Part shown: one piece after another, positions 1 through 8,744 of the stretch
Layout: each line of letters begins with the position of its first letter
Numbering within the stretch: position 1 is the first letter of the stretch
Assembly (NCBI RefSeq): GCF_017874315.1
Contig: NZ_JAGGLG010000016.1
Location: 1 to 64,000, forward strand
Direction: 5' to 3'
Length of the DNA: 64,000 bases
Source: Symbiobacterium terraclitae
GTDB lineage: Bacteria; Bacillota; Sulfobacillia; Symbiobacteriales; Symbiobacteriaceae
Made by a program: the position numbers and the translations under genes
The notes under the pieces: model-generated
Told to the model about the DNA's origin: nothing
Databases searched by the model: none
What the model saw: the letters and a program-made list of their open reading frames with translations, nothing else

Positions 1-434
1 GAAACCGCAATGGAAACCAAATCGGCCCCGTAGGGTTGGCAGGTGGCTCACTATTTGATGATCAAAGTGGCTCCCAATCTCTTGATCAAACACAGATGGT
101 AAACGAGTTTCTGATTCGCACCCCCATTAGAAAACTCCTTCGCTGTGAGACATCCGTCGCCCGAAGATGCGGCAACCCCAGGAGGCCCACCACTCTCAGG
201 GTCGTCTATAGACAGTATCGAGTCTTGAATGTAAGCGCCGGGATTAAAATGACCCAGTAGGGCCGAAAAGAATTGGGTCTTCGCCAAGTTTGGTGCAGGC
301 AACGGAGACACGGGCCGTAGGAGTCGGCGTTTGACACAAGGTCATAAAGCGCGTCAACGGGATACTGCAAGTAGACACAAGGGCAGGTGAGACCAGCCAC
401 CTGCCCTTCATGTTCTCCACTGCTACTCGATATC
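1..434. other. Intergenic DNA at window edge, no gene recognised
   Basis: No open frame here resembles a known protein, and the short frames on both strands overlap one another without a convincing ribosome site. Base composition is clearly lower in GC than the bulk of the window. The only structure seen is the hairpin at 379-408, next to the end of the nuclease-like gene. Confidence 0.5.
379..408 (-). terminator. Hairpin downstream of nuclease-like gene
   Basis: Eleven-bp inverted repeat (AAGGGCAGGTG / CACCTGCCCTT) with an 8-nt loop, 27 nt past the stop codon of the minus-strand nuclease-like gene. There is no long T-run, so termination efficiency is uncertain. Confidence 0.55.
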
Positions 435-1739
435 TCACGTCTCAAGAAGTTCGACTGTGTTATTGTGCCACGTCACTAGATTGCCTAATGTTGAACTGTT
501 GTAGCCTAACTGTTTATAATCCTCGACACCGTATCGACCTAACCTGTAAAAGGCTCCAACGCCGCGGAAAGGCATAGGAAACAGCTTGACCACTTCCATG
601 TGGCTCGTCGGCTCCCAATTCGCTATCCAGCCCTGGCCAGGGAACAGCAGGTCCATCGCCGATAGCGCCATAGGTATCTCATCCACGGGCACACCAGTCT
701 GTCTTGACAGTTCTTCGTATTCCTGATCGCGTCTGTCAGTGAGTATGAAGCCTCCCCAACACCAAAGAAACACTTGCCAAAAATAGGGGTACCGTACGAG
801 ATTTGGGTGGGTTCGAAGTTTTTCCAGTCCAGCTCGGAAGGACTCCGGTAGCGAGGCTAGCCAGAGATCGTCTATTCCCAGTTGTTTCACCGGCATGACC
901 GGTAATCTGCCATTATCGCGTAGTACAACATAATCGACGGCTGCCTTAAGCAGCGCCAGCCGAGCCCGATGCTCCAAATACAGGGAGGCCTGGACGAGTG
1001 GGTAATTACCAGCATTTAGTGCGTCATTGAGCACTCTGCGGAACGAGCTAGCGGAAGGCTGCGGATCCCATTGCTCACCGCCGATCTCTGCACAGATAGA
1101 CGCCGACAGCCGTGGATGGGTGCGATAGGCGTCGTATAACGCAGCAGCACGCTCTCGAGCATCTGGTTCGAAGAAAATGCCATTATTCACCAGACGATAG
1201 TAGTTCAGTGCCTCTCTCGGCCCGTTGCTGTGTGGGTTCACCTTACACTCGTGCCTGATCACCTCTAGCAGGCGGCGCTCGACCCACAGAGACCACCGCC
1301 AGTTAGTGACCACTATGTCATCGGCGGAAACCGGATACCCAGCGTCTTGAAACGCCTTTGACATCTCAGAGGGATTTGCATCGGGACAACAGATGAGACG
1401 TATGTCTAGGGTTGCTGCCTTGCGCTGAGCAAAGTCGATGTCCTTATTGGGCGGCCTAGTGGATGTGAACAACACTCCCTGACCTATACCCAGGTATGCC
1501 ATCCATCCCCTGATCTTGAAGATATCAGTAAACCCCCATCCACCGGACTTCACCTCCACAATAGTCGATTTAGGAAGCCCACCACCGTAGTCAGTCAGAA
1601 CGACATCCAGCTCTAGTACCTGTTCGGGACCTCGTTCATCGATAATGTTCTTGTCGACATAGTAGCCGGTCGCTTGAAACATGGCTGCGACATAGTCTTC
1701 GAGTTCTTTGCCGCTGGGCGCAGCTGGTAGGTGGACCAA
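435..1739 (-). CDS. PD-(D/E)XK nuclease-like protein downstream of BREX
   Basis: A 434-residue protein whose N-terminal ~110 residues fit the PD-(D/E)XK nuclease fold: an acidic residue in LELDVVL, then EVKSGGW, then a helix carrying the Q/R-type region (FKIRGWMAYLG). I do not recognise the C-terminal two thirds, which are soluble and rich in aromatic residues. The start is TTG, preceded by GAGGTGA at good spacing. The gene has the BREX orientation but lies ~480 nt beyond brxL, so it probably has its own promoter. GC is lower than in the BREX genes, which suggests separate acquisition. Family inference: a restriction-type or repair nuclease acting as accessory to the defence island. The fold call is moderate and the function is not established. 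Confidence 0.6.
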   Translation of the reverse strand: MVHLPAAPSGKELEDYVAAMFQATGYYVDKNIIDERGPEQVLELDVVLTDYGGGLPKSTIVEVKSGGWGFTDIFKIRGWMAYLGIGQGVLFTSTRPPNKDIDFAQRKAATLDIRLICCPDANPSEMSKAFQDAGYPVSADDIVVTNWRWSLWVERRLLEVIRHECKVNPHSNGPREALNYYRLVNNGIFFEPDARERAAALYDAYRTHPRLSASICAEIGGEQWDPQPSASSFRRVLNDALNAGNYPLVQASLYLEHRARLALLKAAVDYVVLRDNGRLPVMPVKQLGIDDLWLASLPESFRAGLEKLRTHPNLVRYPYFWQVFLWCWGGFILTDRRDQEYEELSRQTGVPVDEIPMALSAMDLLFPGQGWIANWEPTSHMEVVKLFPMPFRGVGAFYRLGRYGVEDYKQLGYNSSTLGNLVTWHNNTVELLET

Positions 1740-2218
1740 ACACTCTCACCTCGCGAGGTCAAGGGTATGTCTATGTGCGAATTTGACAACGCGTGAGCAC
1801 CTCTAAGTCCATCATGGGCTCAGATATCATGTCTGCGTCGAAAGTCACTCAAGCTGGGCTTGAGAACCCACATCACCCTTCAGCGTCCTCTCCGCTTCGT
1901 CCAACTCTTGCGCTTCGGCGGACTGAGAAAGTGGACGCGGAAGCGGATACCGCGGTCGCGCGGCATTACTGCACATCCCAGTCTGTGTGAGATGGAAAAG
2001 GTTTGCTAATAAACGCCGGGTTAACACTCAAGGCTCACACTGTAGTTGCCCCTGCACGGACTGCTTTCTTCGCCCGCTCTGCGCACTATTGTGCAGCATG
2101 ATAGGCCCAGCAGTCCTCAATGCTGGATGAACCGATAGTCCAGTCCTCCAGGAGAATGAGTTCCCTGAAGGAAGCCCCCTAGGCAGTCGCACGAGAATTA
2201 ATTTCTTTGTCAGGGTCA
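1740..2218. other. Intergenic spacer between brxL and nuclease-like gene
   Basis: No protein is recognised in this 479-nt stretch. A 12-bp perfect palindrome (ACCTCGCGAGGT, 1748-1759) overlaps the ribosome site of the nuclease-like gene and could be an operator or a translational hairpin. On the minus strand TTGTCA (1782-1787) has a TACCCT hexamer 16 nt further on, which is a weak promoter candidate. A small frame overlapping the brxL stop codon (2028-2222, minus) has no recognisable features and I do not call it. Confidence 0.45.
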
Positions 2219-4240
2219 TCACAACTGCAACCCCTTGCCTACGGCAGTTCCGGGGTCTGAGTAGAATATCGCATCCACCTTCTCGGCCACATCACCGGGC
2301 ACATCGAAGTAGTGGCGACGATTCTCCAGCGGGACAAGGGCCCGCTTTCCACCGTTGTCCATCACCATCTGAAGTGGCTCGGTGAGCGACCGCAGACCTT
2401 TCAGGTTCCCCTGCATCGACAGGTCACCGAGCACCACCAGTCCGGCGTGCACCGGCGTCTTGCGGAGGGCGGACACCATGGCGAGAAAAAAGGCCACTCC
2501 ACAATCCACGGGTGTCCGGTTGCCCAATAGATCGACCGCTTCCACATGCAGGTCTTGCGTCTCCAGCAGTTGGGCTAGCCCCATTTCGCCAGCCTTCTGC
2601 TTAAGGTAGGAGAAGGCGCGGTCGAGCGACTCCTTGATGGTCCGGTCCATGCCGGGCGTGCGCAGCTTCCCGGTGCCCGCCGACAGCCCGACCTCGATCC
2701 GGTAGAGCGACACGGCGCCCTCGTCGGTGACGCCGGCGGTGTAGACCGTGCCGGGGGGCAGGGGATCGCTGGAAATGAGATTGCGCCCTCCCTCCTCGGG
2801 CACGCCGACGAACCGCTCCTCCCGGGTCTCCAGGTCGATGTACGAGAAACTGGTGCGGGCGTACTCGCCCGGGAGCATCTTCTTGAGCTGCTCCTTGACC
2901 CGGCGCCGCCCTTCCATGGCGATCTCCAGGTAGTCGCGCACGTCCTCCCGCGTGAACTCCCCATGCGGGTGGAGCAGCTTCAGGAAACCGGCGACCGTTT
3001 TGCGCACCGCCTTGACATCCCGCGCCTGGAGGTGGCTGCCCAGGGAGAAGTACCGGTCGATCACCTCGGTCCAGTTCTGCTTCCGCAGGGCCCGGAAGGC
3101 CTCGGCCAGGTAGTCCACGACGAAGCCGTAGTGGTTCGTGAACAGCTCCGGCGACAGCTTCGGCGTCTCCCAGCCGGGCAGATAGAAGTGGAAGCGGTCG
3201 ATCAGGGCGGGGTCCTGCATGGCGTCGGGCAGCGGCTGGAACAGCGTGCTCGACCGCACCAGCACCTCGACCGGCTGGTTGATGTTCCCGACAAAAACCA
3301 TGGAGGCGTCGGCCACGATTTCCTCCCGCCCCCGGGAGAAGGAGCCCGACTCCAGGTAGTCCTTCATGATCTGGACGGCCGTCTTGTCCTCGAACTGGAT
3401 GCCCGCCACCTCGTCGAAGGCCACCACGTCCCACAGCCCGACGAGACCGATCTTCCCCGTGCCCAGGTTGTAGAACAGGTTGGCCACCGTCGTCTTGCCG
3501 CCGGAGATCAGGATGGTGTAGGGCGAGACTTCCCGGTAGACAAACGACTTTCCCGTCCCGCGCGGCCCCAGCTCGACCAGGTTGAAGTTCCGCTCCACCA
3601 TGGGGATGAGCCGGACCAGCAGGAGCAGCTTCAGCCGCCTGGACATCCCCTGAGGCTCCAGGCCGATCGACCGGAGCAGAAGGTCGATCCACTCGTCCGT
3701 GGTGAAGGCGAAGCGCCGCCGCTCGAAGTCTTCCAGGTTGAAGGTGGCCAGCTGGATCGGTTTCAGGTCGGTAATCCAAAACGGGCTTCGCTTGCCTGTC
3801 TGGGACTCGTCGAAGTGGTACTCCATCCTGACCTGGGCCCAGATGCCGCCTTCGAGAAGCCGCTCGTACCGGTTGACCAGCTCGTCGGGGATGTGGACGT
3901 CGCGATCACCGAAGTTGACCAACTCCGCCCAGTACTTGTCTTCAGACTTAGAAAGGCGAACCCTGACCTTGTCGATGAAGGTGTGCGAGCCCCGTTCCCG
4001 CAAGCGGGACTGGGCCTTCATCGCCTCATCAGGCCGTACGTAGTTGGTGGCGAGGGTCTCGTTGACCACGCGCAGCCCCATCTCGATGACGGCCTCGTCA
4101 TCGGACGCGCAGTACTTCCCGATCAGGTACTCCAGCACGTAGACCGGGACGTTCGCCCCAACCTTCATCTTGCGGACCAGGTCCTTGCGCACGACCTTGC
4201 CCGCAAAGACCTCGTTGGCCTTCCGATCCAGTTCCGGCAA
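2219..4240 (-). CDS. brxL: BrxL, Lon-related AAA+ BREX protein
   Basis: A 673-residue protein with an N-terminal DNA-binding-type region, a central AAA+ module (Walker A GPRGTGKS near residues 225-232, Walker B VAFDEV near 270, sensor-type DRFHFYLPGW near 345) and a C-terminal Lon-like domain from about residue 530. BrxL is the Lon-related effector of type 1 BREX, known to form rings on DNA and to be needed for phage exclusion. In the Lon-like domain the stretch expected to hold the catalytic Ser reads VDCGVAFF and I see no Ser there, so peptidase activity is doubtful. A Lys in GNLKGL is present. The start is TTG with an AAGGGGG ribosome site. It is the last BREX gene, 54 nt after pglZ. Confidence 0.88.
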   Translation of the reverse strand: MPELDRKANEVFAGKVVRKDLVRKMKVGANVPVYVLEYLIGKYCASDDEAVIEMGLRVVNETLATNYVRPDEAMKAQSRLRERGSHTFIDKVRVRLSKSEDKYWAELVNFGDRDVHIPDELVNRYERLLEGGIWAQVRMEYHFDESQTGKRSPFWITDLKPIQLATFNLEDFERRRFAFTTDEWIDLLLRSIGLEPQGMSRRLKLLLLVRLIPMVERNFNLVELGPRGTGKSFVYREVSPYTILISGGKTTVANLFYNLGTGKIGLVGLWDVVAFDEVAGIQFEDKTAVQIMKDYLESGSFSRGREEIVADASMVFVGNINQPVEVLVRSSTLFQPLPDAMQDPALIDRFHFYLPGWETPKLSPELFTNHYGFVVDYLAEAFRALRKQNWTEVIDRYFSLGSHLQARDVKAVRKTVAGFLKLLHPHGEFTREDVRDYLEIAMEGRRRVKEQLKKMLPGEYARTSFSYIDLETREERFVGVPEEGGRNLISSDPLPPGTVYTAGVTDEGAVSLYRIEVGLSAGTGKLRTPGMDRTIKESLDRAFSYLKQKAGEMGLAQLLETQDLHVEAVDLLGNRTPVDCGVAFFLAMVSALRKTPVHAGLVVLGDLSMQGNLKGLRSLTEPLQMVMDNGGKRALVPLENRRHYFDVPGDVAEKVDAIFYSDPGTAVGKGLQL

Positions 4241-4294
4241 CGGCGCCAGCCCCCTTGAGAATTGAGAAGGATGGTTCCCAGCAGCAGCCCGTGC

Positions 4295-6793
4295 TCAGAT
4301 CAGCTCATACCGCAGGTTACGCTGAGCCAGCACCAGGCCGGTGCGGCTATCCACGACCTGTACCGTAAACTCACCCTGGCCATCAAGATCGCTGCTCAGC
4401 TTGAGGAACACCGTGTTGGGTTTCTGGCTGACGAGGGTGACCTCCTTCGTCTGGTCGTTGAAACCTTCCGCGACCATGACCTCGCCGACCTCCTGGTCAC
4501 CCAGCAGGACGGTCAGCCGCACGGTGCGCTCGGGCTCGATCACCGAGGCATACAGCAGGTCCACCTTGAAGGCGCGGTTGGTGACCGGGTCCGACCCCGG
4601 CGCCAGGCGCACGTCGGATCCCCTGGTCGCCTTCTGCGGGCTTTCCAGCCGCAGCGACAGGATAGGGATCACCAGTTCCTGCAGGCTGATGCCGCCGTGG
4701 AAGTACGCCTCCGCTCCCCCCTGTTTCCGGAAGATGGCGAGGCCCCTGGGGAAGACCAGCTCCAGGTCGCCGGACAACCCCAACTGCGAAGCCTTGAACT
4801 GGTGGGCGTAGGCGGGCGGCGTCACGTGCCTGCCGACCCAGCAACGGCGGTGGAGCTCCAGCGTCTGGCCGCTGGGCGCCTCCATCTTCTGATCATCGCC
4901 CCGCTCGTAACCGAACAGGTGCCCGTGGTCGGCCGCCACCACCACGCGGGTGAAGCCCAGTCGGCGAACCCGCTCGATGCCGCGGCGCAGGCTCTTCAGC
5001 ACCCGGGTCATCGCATGGCGGGCGTGATGGAGGTTGTCCTGTTCGCCCTCGGCATCGATCTCCTGCGAACGGATCACGACCAACTGCTTCTTCTCCACCG
5101 CCCTCCGGAGCCGCGCGTCGCCGGCGCTCAGCAGCTGGTCCAGCGTCAGGTCCGCGAGCACCCCGGCCCCGACCTTGCTCTGCAGGTAAGCCAGACGGTC
5201 GGCAGCCGTCTGGAGGACCTGACCGTCCACCCTCAAGGCCAGCCGGTCGCCCTTCGCCGTGAGCTCAACCCCCTTCTCGGCCCCCGGCATGAGGGCGGCC
5301 ATGCCCACGGGGGTCACGGTCGGGGGCGTGGCGATGCCAGCCTCGAGCCGTTTCTCGGAGGCCGTCAGGCTATCGTACAGGTCGCGCCCCATCTCGAACC
5401 GGAGGGCGTCCACCAGGAAGTAGGCGACGCGCTCGCCGACCGCCAGGAGGGGTTCGACCCACCGGGCGTAGACATCGGTCTGGTGGGGCAGGTCCTCGAA
5501 CTCGAACTTGCGTTCCGCCAGCGCGGCGTCGAACCGCTCCGCCATCAGCCCGACGGTCCGCTCGTACCGGTCGCGCGCGCCGCGCACCAGCCGGTCGAGG
5601 ACGAACTCGTGCTCCATGTCCGCGAGGTGCGCCTCCAGCCGGCGCTGGGCAAAATCCAGCCGCCACCAGTCGTGCAGCTCGCCGCCGTACCGCCGGACCA
5701 TGTCTGCGGGTGAGAGCCCGACCGCCTGTTTGAGCTCCTCTCCAATACGGTCGGTTTCCCGGCACAACTGCAAAGCCCACTCCGCGGCCGCCCACTGCTC
5801 CATCCGGGACGGATCCTGCTTCACCCAGAAGCAGGCCTTTCCACGGTCAAGAATCTGAAATGCCGCGTCCAAGTTCGCCTCATCGACCACTAACCGTTCC
5901 AACCAGCGGAGCGCCTGTTGCTCCGCAAAGGGGAAGGTGTCGAAGTGGGGCAATGATCTCACGGGCACGCCCCATCCGGCGACCCCGGTCTCCTGCTCCA
6001 CCTGGTGCGCGCACTCCGCGTAGAAATCCGGTGCGGTGCTGCGGAGGGCCGCGAGCAGCTTACGGACTTGCTCCATCTGCTGCACAGAAGGCCGCGGGAT
6101 GGCGGCCAGCGCAGTGGGCTCGGGATTCAGTCCGTGGCGGAACTCAGACAGGAGCAGGTGCCGCATGATGGCCAACCGGAGTTGGCTGTGGGACCCGATG
6201 CCATCGGCCCTTAGTCCGTAGGCGGACGCGCACAGATCACACAGGTCCGAAAAGGCGTTTCGCTCATCCACCCGCGCTTCCCAGGCGGGGTCGGTGAGGT
6301 ACTTCAGGAGAATCTCCTGCTCGCTGTGGGTCTTGAACACCGCATGGAGCAGGCTGGGCTCCTCCTGCTCCGCCAGGGCATCCAGGTCCTGAAGCCGGGG
6401 GCTCTTGGTGGAAAGGAAGTGATCAATCGCCGCCTCGGGTATCCGACTACCCAGCCCCCCGACGGCTGCGCTCCGGAGGCTGACCTCCAGAGCACGTCCG
6501 GCCAGGACAAACTCGAGCAACGGACTGGCGTCCCGCTGCTTTGCCGGGACGTACAGCAGGAGCTGTTTCCCCTTGGCCCGGTCGGCAGCCGAGAGGTTGT
6601 TGAAGTGGGGCTCCGCGGCCCGCCGCTGTTCGTAGTAGCTGCCCCTGTACGGGATCACGACCCGGTTGGGTTCCTCCAGGTAGGGCAGCAACGTTTCGTA
6701 GTACCTTTCCGGGTCGAACCAGACCACCAGGCTCTCCTCTTTGAGAACCCGGCTGACGTGGTCCACGACCCACTGGCTTACCGGTCCCAACAT
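4295..6793 (-). CDS. pglZ: PglZ, alkaline-phosphatase-fold BREX protein
   Basis: An 832-residue PglZ homologue, the hallmark BREX protein. The alkaline-phosphatase-like core can be recognised by FLVDALRFEMG (about residues 464-474) and VVAADHGHLFGY (about 618-629), which carry the metal-ligand Asp and His residues of that superfamily. The N-terminal part (VVWFDPERYYE) matches the usual PglZ opening. The role in BREX is essential, though its biochemical substrate is not settled in general; related proteins show metal-dependent phosphatase or nuclease activity. The gene lies 13 nt after the second pglX gene and is preceded by AGGGAG, in tight operon spacing. An ATG start at the edge of conserved sequence supports the chosen N-terminus. 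Confidence 0.9.
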   Translation of the reverse strand: MLGPVSQWVVDHVSRVLKEESLVVWFDPERYYETLLPYLEEPNRVVIPYRGSYYEQRRAAEPHFNNLSAADRAKGKQLLLYVPAKQRDASPLLEFVLAGRALEVSLRSAAVGGLGSRIPEAAIDHFLSTKSPRLQDLDALAEQEEPSLLHAVFKTHSEQEILLKYLTDPAWEARVDERNAFSDLCDLCASAYGLRADGIGSHSQLRLAIMRHLLLSEFRHGLNPEPTALAAIPRPSVQQMEQVRKLLAALRSTAPDFYAECAHQVEQETGVAGWGVPVRSLPHFDTFPFAEQQALRWLERLVVDEANLDAAFQILDRGKACFWVKQDPSRMEQWAAAEWALQLCRETDRIGEELKQAVGLSPADMVRRYGGELHDWWRLDFAQRRLEAHLADMEHEFVLDRLVRGARDRYERTVGLMAERFDAALAERKFEFEDLPHQTDVYARWVEPLLAVGERVAYFLVDALRFEMGRDLYDSLTASEKRLEAGIATPPTVTPVGMAALMPGAEKGVELTAKGDRLALRVDGQVLQTAADRLAYLQSKVGAGVLADLTLDQLLSAGDARLRRAVEKKQLVVIRSQEIDAEGEQDNLHHARHAMTRVLKSLRRGIERVRRLGFTRVVVAADHGHLFGYERGDDQKMEAPSGQTLELHRRCWVGRHVTPPAYAHQFKASQLGLSGDLELVFPRGLAIFRKQGGAEAYFHGGISLQELVIPILSLRLESPQKATRGSDVRLAPGSDPVTNRAFKVDLLYASVIEPERTVRLTVLLGDQEVGEVMVAEGFNDQTKEVTLVSQKPNTVFLKLSSDLDGQGEFTVQVVDSRTGLVLAQRNLRYELI

Positions 6794-6806
6794 AGGCTCG
6801 TCTCCC

Positions 6807-8744
6807 TCAGCGGAACTTGTAACGCTTGTACATGCTCGCCCACGGGTACTTGCCGGCCTTCAGTTCTTTGTAGCACGCGGCCGCCTCCTTCCACGGCACC
6901 AGCCGGTGCAGCGGCGCGATGTTGATCAGCACCCCGTCGTCCAGGTCCGGGTCGTAGCCCGCGTCAGCTACAGCCCGGATCTCGTCCCGGAACGCCGCGA
7001 TCTCCTGGATCAGGTCCTCCTGGGCCTCCACCTTGCGGGCCAACGACCGGGCACTCCGCTCACCCCCGTCCCGTGCCCGGGCGTATTCCGCCTTCAGCCT
7101 CGCCAGCACGTCCTGCTCGTGGGCCAGCTTGGGCTCCACGTAGTCGCGCAGGGCCACGTAAAGCGTATCGCGATTCAGGCGCGGGTAGTAGAGCCAAAGG
7201 CCGTACGATTTCCGGGCGGATTGCAGCAACCAATAAATCGGCGCCTTCCGCCGGCTCCTCGAGTACCGCTGGATATGGAGGGGGAAGAACTTGCTGGCGA
7301 AGAATTGGCGCAGATCCCGCACCCCCAAAATCCGACATGCCTCTTGTTCGACCGCATGGGCATCCGCAAAGAGCAACGTGAGCACCCGGCGGACCAACGC
7401 CACCAGGTCGCAGGGGTGGCCCTCGTCATCCGGCAGAATGCCCGTCCACTGGATGGGGATCGGATACCCATCCGGCCCGTCGGCCGGGGTCGCTGGCAAC
7501 CCCGAGCGGCCTGGAAGCATACCCGGCGAGCAGGGCGGAAGCGGCGCAAACGGGTCCGGCAGTGGCGGCTCCCGCCGATGGAGCGCTTGCCTCAGGTCGA
7601 ACCGACCGAACAAGCAGCCCACAACGTAGGACAGGAGTTCAAATGTCGCCCCTTGCAGATCGCCAGGCTTCCCGACAGCGGCCTCCTCGTCCTCGTCGTC
7701 TGCCGGCTCGGCGGGATCTCCGCTCGTGTCCACGACCACTAGGTCCTCGCCGGTCAGGCCGTAGAGTTGGGCGACCTGGTCGTCGAGCGCCTGCCAGGCT
7801 TCCTGTATGGTGAGCTCAAGCTTGGTCGCGGTGGCGGTCCAGTTCTCGAACCGGAGGGCCAGCGTAGCGCCGTCGGTCTGAAGAAGGACGGGCAGCCAGA
7901 ACAGATGGGAGGTCTCATCCCCCCAGTCCAGACGCCGTCGGGCGTCGACCGCCTTGCGGACCAGACCCGCCAGCCCGTGGACGTCATGCGGAACGGAAGT
8001 GCGCTGGATGATCCCCACCTCGTAGGAACGCGCGGCCGCATCCGCCGCCCCCAGCTGCAGGCTGACCAGCGCGGCGAACGGCCGGCTCTGCAGGAGTCCC
8101 AGCCACTCCAATGGCCGTGAGGTGAAGACGGCCGGGCCTTTGTGCCCAAAGATCGCACCCGAAGGCAACGTCCGGAAGGTAATGCCGCTGGTAGTTCGGA
8201 GGGGATACGTCAGACTTGGGAGGAAGTACCAGTCGGTGTTCTGCGGCCTGGACATCAAGCGGCCTGTCTGTGGATCCACGAAAGCCTTGATGTTAGCTCC
8301 ATCTCGCTCCCAGTCGACCACCAAGTGGACGTCGGCATAAAATGGCGAATACGCCCCGCCCTTGGCAAACGGTACCCACTTCTTTCCCTGAAACGTCTGC
8401 GCGCGGAACTCCTCGGGGGTGGTCTGCGCCGTTCCGGTCACCACCCGCTCCGGCGCAACCTCCCACCAAGCCCGTACAAAACGACAGTCGTCCGCCGTCG
8501 CCAATCCCTGTTTAACGGTTCGTCCATCGCCCTCAAACGGCGGTAGTTCCTGAAAGAGGTCGCGGATCCGGTCGCTTACCCAGTACGCAAACGGGCTCCC
8601 GGGCACCTTGCCGAAAGCTTCCGGATCTATCGCGTAGATCGGGGGCCTAACCGCCTCACCGGTGCGCAGTCCCGTCACCGCCTCCGCAAGGGCGGTCTCT
8701 TTGTCCTCCGCCTGCAGGAGGCGAAGAAAGAGAATCTCGCTCAT
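6807..8744 (-). CDS. pglX: PglX C-terminal half (target-recognition part) as separate gene
   Basis: A 645-residue protein matching the part of PglX that normally follows the methyltransferase core. It opens with EILFLRLLQAEDKETALAEA, then GLATADDCRFVRAWWEV and KWVPFAKGGAYSPFYADV, which are conserved PglX blocks involved in recognising the methylation site. It contains no methyltransferase motifs. Its ATG overlaps the TGA of the upstream methyltransferase half in an ATGA arrangement. A strong ribosome site (GGAGGTGG) sits inside the upstream gene, 5-7 nt before the ATG. It therefore looks like a properly translated second subunit rather than a frameshift fragment. PglX is usually one chain of about 1,200 residues; the two halves here total 1,256. 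How the halves associate is inference. Confidence 0.85.
   Translation of the reverse strand: MSEILFLRLLQAEDKETALAEAVTGLRTGEAVRPPIYAIDPEAFGKVPGSPFAYWVSDRIRDLFQELPPFEGDGRTVKQGLATADDCRFVRAWWEVAPERVVTGTAQTTPEEFRAQTFQGKKWVPFAKGGAYSPFYADVHLVVDWERDGANIKAFVDPQTGRLMSRPQNTDWYFLPSLTYPLRTTSGITFRTLPSGAIFGHKGPAVFTSRPLEWLGLLQSRPFAALVSLQLGAADAAARSYEVGIIQRTSVPHDVHGLAGLVRKAVDARRRLDWGDETSHLFWLPVLLQTDGATLALRFENWTATATKLELTIQEAWQALDDQVAQLYGLTGEDLVVVDTSGDPAEPADDEDEEAAVGKPGDLQGATFELLSYVVGCLFGRFDLRQALHRREPPLPDPFAPLPPCSPGMLPGRSGLPATPADGPDGYPIPIQWTGILPDDEGHPCDLVALVRRVLTLLFADAHAVEQEACRILGVRDLRQFFASKFFPLHIQRYSRSRRKAPIYWLLQSARKSYGLWLYYPRLNRDTLYVALRDYVEPKLAHEQDVLARLKAEYARARDGGERSARSLARKVEAQEDLIQEIAAFRDEIRAVADAGYDPDLDDGVLINIAPLHRLVPWKEAAACYKELKAGKYPWASMYKRYKFR

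Noticed and set aside
2028-2222. 64-residue frame overlapping the brxL stop
   Set aside because: ATGA-type overlap is attractive, but the residue pattern is unstructured and nothing recognisable follows.
2963-4258. 431-residue plus-strand frame opposite brxL
   Set aside because: It is the antisense shadow of a high-GC gene; its residues are proline/leucine/histidine/aspartate-rich without domains, while the minus strand encodes clear BrxL.
8741-8744. pglX split as a simple frameshift or phase-variation site
   Set aside because: No homopolymer or short-repeat tract at the junction, and a strong ribosome site serves the second gene; a true two-gene arrangement is the better reading, although resequencing would settle it.
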